In this document: positions 1-11,100 of the stretch, piece by piece
Numbering within the stretch: position 1 is the first letter of the stretch
Layout of the letters: the number at the start of each line of letters is the position of its first letter
Assembly: GCA_029961685.1 (NCBI GenBank)
Contig: JARWKL010000012.1
Location: forward strand, 16,725,227 to 16,789,226
DNA length: 64,000 bases
From: Aristolochia californica
Lineage: Eukaryota; Streptophyta; Magnoliopsida; Piperales; Aristolochiaceae
Reading direction: 5' to 3'
Position numbers and translations under genes: made by a program
The notes under the pieces: model-generated
The model's input: only the letters and a program-made list of their open reading frames with translations
Databases searched by the model: none
Told to the model about the DNA's origin: nothing

Positions 1-900
1 CCTCTCTTTCTCCAGGGTAAAATTGAAATGGAAGTCGGTTCGCTTCCCAAAAAAAAGTAATGCACTAAAACGCAGCTTTCTCGGCGACTTGTAATATCAT
101 GTATACCTTGATTCACGAGAAACGCTGGCAGGCACTTAAAAACTCTAATACCACGGCTACTGGCACTGATGTTCACCAGGCCCGCACTTGAGCCGTTAAC
201 CAAGGAAGAGATGGAGTAAACAGCGGGGATCTTAACGAAAAAAAAACAATTCTCGCATAAAAAATTAGGGAAGAAGACCTCAAATCAGCTGCCAATTCCT
301 CAAAACAGAAAGGTCGATGGCGGTAATCTCACAGCTGATTAAAGCACAGGAAGCCAGCCTTAAGTAGTATCACGAAAGAAAACCTTACAAAGACCCACGA
401 CTTCAGTAGTCTTCGGAGGTAAAAGAGGAGGCCGGTCAGAGCCGCCGAAATCCTATGTTTCCGCGGGAAATACGATAGAATCGAGACGCTTAAGCCCGAG
501 ATGTGCCACCAATAAGGCCAGTGGGGTAGATCCGAGACTCAGAAACGCGAAACACACAGCTCCCAATAAAATTAGGGCACGAAGGGATGATCTTCACTCA
601 AATCTTCCGAGAAGAAGAAGAAATCTTTTTCAGATATTTATGAGAATGAATCAATCAACGACATTCTCTTCGGAGGTTGCATTTGGCAAGGGCAAGCGAC
701 GAAAGTTCAAAGACGACTTTTTACTCGTGTTTTTATTAAATTAAATTATAAACGTACTACAATACCCCGACAAGATGACGTTGACTGGTTGGAAATGGTA
801 AAAAAGGAAAAGGGTATTTTGGAGAAATAAGGTGGTCAAAGCCTCTCCCGTGTAAGCGTCTCTTTGGAGTTTCCGCGTTTCTGTCTCCTCAATAATTTTT
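1..900. other. Non-coding, relatively GC-rich stretch at left edge
   Basis: I see no coding frame here on either strand. Base composition is clearly less AT-rich than the following 3.5 kb. Read on the minus strand, the sequence has pyrimidine-rich runs and a texture like a plant 5' leader or promoter, so it may lie upstream of a gene starting beyond the left edge. That is inference only; no start codon or splice pair can be tied to a known family. Confidence 0.25.
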
Positions 901-929
901 CGTATCGGTGGCTTACTAGGAAATTACAT

Positions 930-1570
930 AAAAACTTTTAAAAATTTGTTATGGGCTCGTTAGTGCCCTTCGTTGGAAATTTATATCTTTGGAAAAATTG
1001 GAAATATTTTTTTTATAAGATACATATTTTCAAGAAAACTTTAAATAAAATCTTATTAGTGATTTATTAGGAAATTTCATTTGAAAATTTAGAAATTTTC
1101 AAGAAAAATTAAATGGACGCCTTTTTAAGGGAAATAAATAGAAATTAATAATCAATCTCATATATTAACTTACATATTCAATAAATTTTTAAGTAAAATA
1201 AAATTTCGAATACAAAATTAACATGAAAAATTGCATCGTGTTGAAAGTATTATAACATCAATTGTTAAATACTTATGCAAAAAAAAATTCACATGGTTTT
1301 TCAACCCATCTTAGCAAGAAAATCTTACTTAAAAAATTATAACTAAAAAAATATTTTCAAGAAACTAGGGGCATTAATGATCCCTGCAAATATATTTCTA
1401 CCAGAAATGCCTTTCTAGCGTTTCCTGGAAGAGGCACTAACAAGGCATGTAGGTAATTCATTTTTTCAAGGAAATAAAAAAAAATTATTAATAAATCTCA
1501 TACTTTATCATATGTATCCAATCAATTTCCAATAAAATAAGATGTCAAATACAAAATTTAAACTTTTTTT
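930..1570 (+). repeat. AT-rich dispersed repeat, two diverged units
   Basis: The block around gggaaataaatagaaattaa followed by an ATATATTA-rich stretch recurs near 1440-1570 in this same region, near 30080-30560 and 30780-31280 inside the hAT-like element, and in inverted orientation near 4330-4560. The copies are diverged but collinear over several hundred bases. No coding capacity is visible. It is probably a decayed LTR or a non-autonomous DNA element; the family is not recognised. Confidence 0.6.
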
Positions 1571-2937
1571 TTTTATCTAAAACTAGATTGATCATGTTAA
1601 ATCAATTATTCTACTCTACATATTCAATGAGTGTCTCCGAAGTATGGAGAGGAAGAAGGTTGTTGATACGAACAATACTCACGCACTAAGTCTCTAGTGC
1701 TTTTCCAATGCTATATCTCCTCAATGGATCCAAATTTTTATGCAAGGCAAAATAAGTGAGGGTTTGGGACCAAATTGATCAGATGTGTTAGCCCTCTTGT
1801 TGTCATTATCTAGGGTCAAAGTGGGGTGGGTCAAACATTGTTCACCTTGGTTTAACCTGACTTAGTCACCTCTCCGGGTTGATATCAATCCTTAAAACAC
1901 TCATTCGATGTTGTACTTTTTAATGTCACCAACTCAATACAATATTTTCAAATATAGCCTTGTTAGTTAAATCTAACAAATAGTTGATAACATTATCATT
2001 AAGACAATAGAAGAAAAAAAAATACTTGAAGAATAAGGGTCTAAGATAAAAGTCTATAACTCAAGACATTCATAAGTAATTGAAGAATAATCGAAGAATA
2101 CAGGTTTAAGATAAAAGTCTATAACTCAAGAATTCTAGCAATGTCAAAGTAGTCATCCATCTTTCAAAGCTTGAATTAGTACCAACGAAGCATTATGTCA
2201 TTCATATTTTTAAAACTATACTTAAAATCACCATATACGTGTTTTATCAGAGTTTTATAATTATACCAAAAATTCTCATCCAATATAAACTTCAATTAAA
2301 ACTCAAAACTCTTTCTTTTGAACCATACCGATCATGAAAAGACTTTAAAAATGTCTTTGACAGTATCCTACAAAATTTCGCCGAGTTTTGAATCTATTAT
2401 ATCTTGAAAAGGATTAAAATTGAAGTCTTATTTATAACTTGGTGAAAAGGATCAATCATTGACTTTCAATGTTCGATCATACATGGAAAAATTATATAGC
2501 ATGATTGATCATCCAAAATGCAGAAAGAAAACATTATAAAGCATGATTAATCATCTATAGTGCATGATCTATCATCAGGATTTACCAAAACTTCTAAAAT
2601 GTAGGGTTGTCGGTATGATTGATCATTAGGCTATATGAATTCAAAAAATAGAACTGTTCGAAGTCGATTTTTGGTCATTGGAAAATGAATATTTAATCAT
2701 GGGTTAGAGCAATTTTTAATGACTTTTCTCCTATATTATGAAACATCTTCTTTTAAGGGTCTTAAGCAAATCTCCAAGCATAAACTAACTTGGAAATCCT
2801 TCGAATTCATGAAAGCAAAACTCTTTGAGTTATTGAGAGAAAGAAGATCTAATTCATTATCTCAAATTCTTTCAAACTTCCTTGTTAAATTCTAGGGTTT
2901 AATCCATATGAACTAGGTTTGAGAAAAAGAAGATGCA
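1571..2937. other. AT-rich intergenic sequence, no gene seen
   Basis: No open frame of interest is present. A sentence-like duplication (gtctaagataaaagtctata and its near copy) lies at about 2038-2135. A cluster of TGATC-containing palindromic motifs occurs at about 2450-2630. Given the gag zinc knuckle that follows, this may be the decayed 5' part of an LTR retrotransposon. Confidence 0.4.
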
Positions 2938-2979
2938 TGTTATAAATGTGCATGCCAAGGTCATTATGCTTTTGAGTGT
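2938..2979 (+). pseudogene. Retrotransposon gag zinc-knuckle remnant
   Basis: The frame starting at 2938 reads CYKCACQGHYAFEC, a perfect CX2CX4HX4C zinc knuckle as found in the nucleocapsid part of LTR-retrotransposon gag. It is followed by a basic STRRSK stretch, and the frame is soon lost. No flanking polyprotein is recognisable, so only this motif survives of a decayed element. Whether it was Copia or Gypsy cannot be decided from the knuckle alone. Confidence 0.6.
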
Positions 2980-4329
2980 TCGACTAGGAGATCTAAGCTA
3001 AATGGGGTGGAATAATTTTGAATACCCAAGGAAAGTCTAAATTTGTCTTCAATGTTTAGTATCTAGACTTTGGATACTCGAGGTTACTTGATCTCTGACC
3101 AAGGAGTGTTGTCTCCTAGACAAACTCTATATTAATGAAATTATTTTAATAGCTTGTGGGAGATGAATTGCGTAAATCAAACTCCAAATTTGATATTCAT
3201 GTCATTATGAAATTTTTAGATGTGAGTTGGTTTTGATGATATTATCATTTGATATCATATACCAATCTTTTGTTTGGTTTATGCGGAGATAGAATTCAAA
3301 CTAAACGTTAAAGCCGCACTCTATTAAGCATTGGTTTTTAGGCATACTAAGTTATCAATATCCATTGATATGTCAAGAAAATATTGTGTAAGTTTCCAAA
3401 TCTCTTAGAATGTGTTCAATTGAGTGGTTAGGCTTAAGTAATTAACTCATGTTAACCTGGACATTCTAAACTCATGTTTTGAAATTTATGTCCATCTCAA
3501 TCACTACAAAGGATTAATATGAATCTAACAATGGCCAAATAGAACAATTTGCCTTAAAAGGAAAATGCATACTCACTAAAGATAACTTAAAATTAACATT
3601 TCACATTAACAAACATTTGTATACCACTAGGTTTCAACTTGAAAAATTAGATGAGTTTGAAAGCTTACACATAGATTGTTGAATCTATTATTCTTAGTGC
3701 TACTTGAGCGAGCTTTTCGCCTAGAACAAAATTTGTGATTTAGATCCATAATCATAAGTTCAAACTTATAAAAATAGTTATACCCACAACAAAATGAATT
3801 TGAATTGACAAATAAATTAACCCTTTCATTAACATAAGCTTAATTCATAATCATTGGTTTCCTACTCTTGCAACTCGATATGTATAATTGTTTTTCAATG
3901 CCAACTTGTCTATCTGATCGTGGTTAGAATTATGAAACTGGGGAATAGCATTTTAGTTGTAAAACCTATCCAAATAAAAAGTGAGGCAGAAGAAACAACA
4001 AATTAATGTTGATTGCATTTTTACATAAATCCATGTTTCATGTAGTTTTTATATATATATATAGAAAACAATATCGTTTAAACCGATTTATATCTCTTGT
4101 ACAATGGGCATATTGAATAGATGTAAAAAGTGCGGGCATATTGCATAAGTTGTTCAACAGGTCTTTGTCATCCCAAGAGGTAATATGCTCGTTTTATCTA
4201 TTTATTTTTGTACATATTAACTCGCTCTTATAAACCATTATTGTTATTTCATATTGTATTGTTTTTTTGCACCTTATTGTTCAATTAGATATCATTTAAT
4301 GAAAATGATGAAAATAATCTCCCTTAAAT
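2980..4329. other. AT-rich sequence, no gene seen
   Basis: No recognisable coding region or element ends are visible. A short (TA)n run lies at about 4052-4062. It is probably the decayed remainder of the element carrying the zinc knuckle just upstream. Confidence 0.35.
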
Positions 4330-4560
4330 CGCAAAAAGAGTTATTTAACATTACCAATTTTTTTTAAGATAATTTTTATATTTGTTATCTTATTTTATTT
4401 AAAAATTATTGGATAAGTACATAATGTATGAAACTAATTAATAATTTCTATTCATTTCCTTGAAAGATGCCTAACAAACTTCTAAAGGAAATTTAAAAAT
4501 TTTCATATAATTTTTTTTAGGGCATTAATAAAATTTTATATTGAAAGCTTCTTAAAAATG
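4330..4560 (-). repeat. Inverted diverged copy of the AT-rich dispersed repeat
   Basis: On the minus strand this stretch contains aaggaaatgaatagaaatta, matching the core of the repeat at 930-1570. The two therefore face each other across about 3 kb. They may be ends of one large element or two independent insertions. Confidence 0.4.
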
Positions 4561-4619
4561 TAGAATGTTTTTGACGTATAAATTTTCAACAAGAATAGCC
4601 TAAATAAACTAAAAAATTG

Positions 4620-5128
4620 ATTTTGTAGAGATTCGAGATTGTTGCAGCGCGGCGCCTTCCGGCGCCTCTTCCTTTTTGATTCCCCGTCTCCTGATACAAG
4701 GCGAAACCCGACACACAACTTGTACGTTTTGCACTAAGGTCGAGTGTAGTTCCAGCCGTAGCTGACGATCTCAAAGCTACTCGGTTGGGAAGATTCTTGC
4801 TGTCTAGCCACAGCTTTGGCCGCTAATTTATCTGTTCACTCTCTCTTCCTCTCTCCTCAAATTCTTTTCTTTCTCAAGAGAAGTGCTGAGCGAGATTGCT
4901 GTTAGCGTTTGTAAGTTGACACTCTGCAAACTTCTACGTTCTTGATAACTAGAAGGCGTCTGTCGTTGTTTTATTTTGCGGATTTTAGTACTCGAGAAAT
5001 CTATTTTTGTTTTCAGAGATTTCTGGAAACTCGTGCGGAAACCCATCTTCCACTCGGTAGTGGAAAGCCTAAGCTAGAACATTCCTTTGTTCTGCAAAAA
5101 TAAAAAAAAAAAAAAAAAATTGATTGTC
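4620..5128 (+). promoter_or_regulatory. Putative promoter and 5' leader of DHS, with a candidate leader intron
   Basis: This GC-richer stretch precedes the DHS start codon. A pyrimidine-rich segment at about 4835-4875 resembles a plant transcription start region. A candidate leader intron runs 4911-5016, with donor GTAAGT and acceptor TTTTCAG. An A-tract of about 18 bases lies just upstream of the ATG at 5129. Splicing here is inferred from the motifs only. Confidence 0.45.
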
Positions 5129-8100
5129 ATGGGAGAACGGTTGCAAGATGAACAACAGCTTCTCGCCTCTGTCCGGTCTATTGTCTTCAAGGAATCTGAA
5201 ACTGTTGAAGGAAATCTTGAGAAGATTGCAGGCTATGATTTTAATCGTGGAGTCAACTACCCGGAGCTCCTCAGATCGATGGTATCAACTGGATTTCAGG
5301 CTTCTAATCTCGGGGATGCGATTGATGTCGTGAATGCGATGGTGACTAGACACAAATGTTTTTTGTGCAGTTGCCTGTTGATTTTATTCTTTCTTTGTAC
5401 TTACGCGTGCATTTTCTTCTTTTGGTTGAAGCTAGATTGGAGCCTTGCCGATGATGAACCAACTCAAGACTGTAGCGACGAGGAGAGAAAACTAGGTTTT
5501 AGGCAGTCCATTAGATGCAAGATATTTCTTGGGTTCACGTCCAATCTTATATCGTCAGGAGTGCGGGATACCGTTCGTTTCCTTGTTGAGCATCGAATGG
5601 TGAGCCATGCCTACACGTTTTTTTTTTGTTTGAAATGCGAGTCTTGCCCAAAGCTCTTTTGCTTATTTCATGTGGACCGGCTTATCGTTTTCTGTTTCCG
5701 TCTCATTCGGCTATGTTAGTGTATACGTGCTGTTTGGAGTTTCTTGATGAAACCTGATTTAGTTTTCCTTTTCTTAATAAATTATTTTGAAAGTTTAAAG
5801 GTTCCGTTATTCCTTTTTTTGAGGGTCCTCTTGAAATTTCGCATTGTCAGTACTGCTGAGCTTCTTGCTTTTATCAATGGCCTAGGAACTTTCAAAACTT
5901 CTTGTTAGTGTCCTTGTATTGAAGGTGACTACGAAGTAGGACGTTCCAATGACCTTGGGAAGAAACTACAAAAGTTAGGTCTAGGTCTATCCCAAAATGG
6001 TTTGTTGAAGTTAGGGGGCCTGATAATGGCATGATTTTTCTTGGCATTAATTTGGCCTAAGAAATTTCAGAAACTCCTTGTTAGTGTCCTTGTATTGAAG
6101 ATGCCTCCAAAATAGGACGTTCCAATGATCTTGGGAAGAAACTATTCTAGGTCTATCCCAAAATGGTTTGTTGAAGTTAGGAGGCCTGATAATGGCATGA
6201 TTTTTCTTGGCATTAATTTGGCCTAAGAACTTTCAGAAACTCCTTGTTAGCGTCCTTGTATTGAAAGTGACTCCAAAGTAGGACCTGCCAATGACCTTGG
6301 GAAGAAACTATAAAAGTTAGGTCTAGGTCTATCCCAAAATGGTTTGTTGATGTTAGGAGGCTTCATAATGGCATGATTTTTCTTGACATTAACTTGTCCT
6401 AAGAACTTTTAGAAACTCCTTGTTAGTGTTCTTGTATTGAAGGTGACTCCAAAGTAGGACCTTCCAATGACCTTGGGAAGAAACTATAAAAGTTAGGTCT
6501 GGGTCTATCCCAAAATGGTTTGTTGAAGTTAGGAGGAGGCTTACACAATTGATAATGGCATGATTTTTCTTGGCATTAATTTGTGGGATTATTCTTACTA
6601 ACGCCCTCCCCTCATGATGGGTTTGACAAACAGACTATAGGCCTGACATGTGGAAAAATATAAGTGGACAACAAATTGGCACAAACTCAGGCTAACAACA
6701 CAAATGTGTTTTTCTGGGATATTCTAGTCAACAAAATAGGACAAATGTTATGATCCTATTCGATGGAAAACATATGTGTCAGTCGATGTGACCTTCTTTG
6801 AACATATTCCATATTTTTCATCATCTACTGAGCTTCCTGTATCACCTGAATCTCCTTTAGACAGTCCTATTCATGTTGCAGTTTTGGATGTACCAGCGTC
6901 ATTGAGTTCTTCATTGCCTCTTCGCGTTTACAGTTGTCGCTCTCATACTCTTTGCAGTGCCTCCAACAATTACCTCTACAAACTCTCTTCTCATGATCCA
7001 CTAGCTTCTTCATTGCATGTAGATCCTGTTATCTCTGATTTGGCACTGCCTATTAGTCTACAAAATGGTAAAGGATCTTGTACTTCTCATCCGATATCCA
7101 AATATGTGTCTCTTGATTTGTTGTCCCCATCCTTCAAGTCCTTTACTATGTCATTGTCTACTTCCCATATACCTCGTTCAGTGCAGGAAACCTTGTGCTC
7201 TCCAAAATGGAAACAAACTATGGATGATGAGATGAGTGCTTTGGTGTCTCGGGGAACATGGCGTCTATGTGATCCACCTGCAACAACAACTATTGTGGGG
7301 TGTCGTTGGATTTATACTATCAAATATAATGCTGACGGCTCTATTGAACTGTACAAAGCTCGGTTGGTAGTGAACGGGTATACGTAGACTTTTGGAGTTG
7401 ATGTCTTTGAGACATTGTCTCCTGTGGCCCGACTTACTTCGGTATGTATCTTAATATATGTGGCTGGTAATAAGGGTTGACGTCTCTTTCAACTTGATGT
7501 GAATAATGCCTTTCTACATGATGATCTACATGAGGAAGTGTATATGGACCAACCTCTTGGGTATGCTGCTCAGGGGGAGACAGGAAAGGTGTGTAAGCTG
7601 CAGAAGGCTATTTATGGACTTAAACAGAGTCCATAGGCCTGGTTTGAAAAATTTAGTGATGTGGTACTACAGTTTGGGTTCTATAGGAGCCATTGTGATC
7701 ATTCTATGGTCCTACTTAAAAGGAAGACTGGTATGGTGGTAATAATAGAGGTAGAGATCACTCTTACACAACCCGTGGTCATGGCCGAAATGATCAGGGG
7801 GATCGAAAATGTGTTTATTGTGGTAGGACTAATCATATTTCTGAGAAATGTTGGGGCAAATTTGGTAAATTGTTAAGCCAATACTACCCAAAAGACCGAC
7901 TTGTTAGGAGCGGAAGACATAGGTACTTAACCCAGGACCATAACATCACACCCCACCTTCACGAGCCGACGACCACGGCGGCACAATGACATTGGCCCAA
8001 CCGCAACATCGCAACAACAGCGCGACCTACCAGTATTTTAATCCAACCTTTGCGCGCGACGCAGCGGCACTGGCCCAACCGCAGCATCGCAAAAGTGGCG

Positions 8101-11100
8101 CCACCTACCAGTATTTAAATCCAGCCTCTGCGCCATTGCTGGGATTCGAACTCGTGACCGAGCGCTAGCTTTGATACCAAATGTTAAACACTTAGCCAAT
8201 ACTACCCACAAGACTGGCCTGTTAGGAGCGGAAGACATAGGTACTTAACGCCCAGGACCCTAACATAAACCTACTTGGGCCAACTCTATAGTCACAGATA
8301 AAGATGCCTTTTCACACACTGAATCCTATGAGGACATTCAGTAGTTATTATAGCGACTGGGTTAACTGATTGCTTCATCTACTGATTCTCGGATTACCAA
8401 GACTCCTTCTTCTTCAGCGAGTGCCATGATGGCTAGTACAGGTATGAATGCACTGAATGTGTCTCATTTTCCCTCTTGGATCATTGATTCAGGAGCCTCT
8501 ACACACATGTCAGGTATGCCCTCCCTATTTCAGTTCATTAGTCCCTCTCATTCATATCGTCGAGTTACTTTAGCTTATGGATCCACCTCTCCCATTTAGG
8601 GGGAGGGTATAGTTCACACTACTCCACAAATATCCTTAGATTTGGTTTTATTTGTACCAAAGGTTCCAGTTAATCTCTTGTCTGTGAGTCATATAATTAA
8701 ATCCTTAAACTGTTCAGTAACTTTTTATCCTACTTCTTGTGTTTTCCAAGACTTGCAGACGAAGAGGACGATTGGTTCAGGACATGAGAAGGGAGGGCTC
8801 TACATGCTGAATGATGTATCCGTTTCTCGAGTTGTAGCTCTCACTACTGTAGATTCTTCTTACTTGTAGCATTTGTGCTTGGGACATCCCTCACCAACTA
8901 AGTTGCGTCAGCCTTTTCCTTCTTTGCTAGCCGATATTTCATTTGATTGTGAATCCTATCAGCTAGGAAAACATCGTCGCTCCAGTTTCCCAGTTAGTTC
9001 TAGTCAAAACACTTAGTTATTTGAATTAGTCCACTTTGATGTATGGGGTCTATGTCGGGTTCCTAACCCATTTGGTTTTAAGTATTTTGTGTCTTTCATT
9101 GATGATTTCAATATAGTCACATGGGTGTATCTCCTACGGGAGAAGTCCAAAGTATTTGATGTATTCCTCAATTTTTTCAATGAAATAAAAAAATCAATTT
9201 GGTGCATGTATTTATGTACTTCGTACTGACAATGGTTTGGAATATCTTAACCATAAATTTTCAGTATTTTGTGTTTCTCATGGCATTACCCATCAAACAT
9301 CCTGCCTTTATATACCACAACAAATGGGGTGGCTGAGTGTAAAAATTGACATCTCCTTGAGGTTACAAGGACACTATTACTGCATATGAATGTTCCTAAA
9401 TCTTTTTGGGGAGATGCATTTTTAGCTTCATGCTACTTGATTAAGCATATGCCCTCATCTGTTTTGAGTGGTCAAGTTCCTCTTCAGGTTTTAAAGCCCA
9501 ATTGTAAATTATTTGGTGTGGTTCTTCGTATTTTTGGATGTACCTGTTTTGTTCATATGTTTGGAACTTCACAGGTACCATGAAATTAGGTCTAGGTCTA
9601 ACCTAAAAGTGATTGGCCTAAGTTAAGGAGACCATTTTCCCATTAATAACCTGATTATTTTTCCTGACATAAACCTATGTGTTATTAGTCCTGCTAATAA
9701 AGACATTTTTATGATTTTATATGGTTAATTGGCTACAGTATCCTCCAAATCTCATGTCAGTTTTTCTAGTTCAACACATTTGGACACTTGATTACTTATC
9801 TGATTCCTGTGATCTAATAGAAAATCAGGTTACAACAGTTATAGAATCATGGTTGAAGAAGGAACAGTCTCAACAGATTTTTTGTTGACTAAGTTTAGTT
9901 TATAAGATTTCATTACTGGTTGAGGATAGCCTGTCATGCTACTCTTGCCATGTTCTATGCTGCACAAAATTTGCATTATTTCTTAGATTGGAAAAAAGTT
10001 GAAACTCATAACAACTTGAAAAGCACTGTTTTTTATGTCGGCATTGGGTGTTATCTTTAAATTGCTCTACTAGTATGTCAGTCATTTGAGTGTCTCAAAA
10101 TATTCTTTTTTTTGGATATGACAAGCAGGTTTGGTTGTCTCAAATAACAAATGGAGTACTGTCACACATACCCATGTTGTCTGTGCACTTTTAGTTTGCA
10201 TTTTAGTATCTAGTATCAGTTGGGTTTAGATCGTGATGTAAACCAGCTAGGTAGTGAAAGACCGGTTCAAGATCTCTACTTTGAATTTCTAATTTTTTGA
10301 GCAATATGCTCGCTGTTTTCTATGATAATATTTCCTTTTATTACCAATTTCCAGCCACACCTCGGCACAAGCAAGAATAGGAATTTTTTGTCAGCATGGC
10401 AGATGTATTTTATATTTATAATAGTTCAAGAAGTTCTATGTTTGAGAAACTCACATACTTTGTTAGTCTTACATTAAATAAGACTTTCATTAAAACTAGG
10501 CAAAGGTCTAAGCTAGAATGTCCTTACTCAAAATATAATCTTGAAACCCCTTACACTGTTGTAGGAGTTGATATTCCGTAATAATTTCTAGCTTTTGTTG
10601 AGTTTGAAATTGGTCTGCAAGTTTGTGAATCCTTCCTTTTGTTGCTATGGTTAAGAATGTTGGAGAGGGGGGTGGGTGTTGCACCATCCCCTTAATTTCA
10701 GAAGATGAAAAAGGGGGGCGCTCCACAATGCCTCTTGTTTGTAGACAAAAAAAGAGCCTCCCTCACCCTGCATGGTGGCTGCTTTCTTGTTGTTTTATCA
10801 TGTAGAGGGGGGAAGCCCTGCTTTCCCCTTGTTGTAGGGTGCGGGTGGTGCCTTCCAACTCCCTCTGCTTATTGATGTGTATGAGGAAACCGCTGCCCTG
10901 TAGGAGGAGAGGCATGAAAGGGAAGGACCTGTCCTTCTCTTAATTATAGAAGATGCAAAAAATGGTGAGGGCAAAAAACGGGACGCTTCACCCATTGCAT
11001 CCATTAGGGGGTTCCTCTTTCGTGCCTCCTCTTCAACTTCATTGCCGAGTAACTCTATGGTTTACTCGCCCAAGGAAGTCGGATGACTCTCACCGATGGC

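Larger units (their letters stand above)
7738..9586 (+). pseudogene. Copia gag knuckle, protease and integrase, broken
   Basis: The frame opens with a Gly/Arg-rich gag tail and a zinc knuckle at about 7810-7851 ([14 protein letters not shown]). The TRIM-like element interrupts it at 7871-8265. The protease motif [13 protein letters not shown] lies at about 8477-8515, and a GAG-pre-integrase-like region near 8860-8970. Integrase core pieces follow, including LVHFDVWG and [12 protein letters not shown] segments, then FGCTCFVHM at the end near 9580. Several stops and frameshifts make it non-functional. It ends almost exactly where the upstream half at 6700 begins, which suggests a circular permutation. 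Confidence 0.85.

Noticed and set aside
8038..8238. 66-codon minus-strand open frame
   Set aside because: It is the primer-site end of the TRIM-like element read as protein; no protein features.
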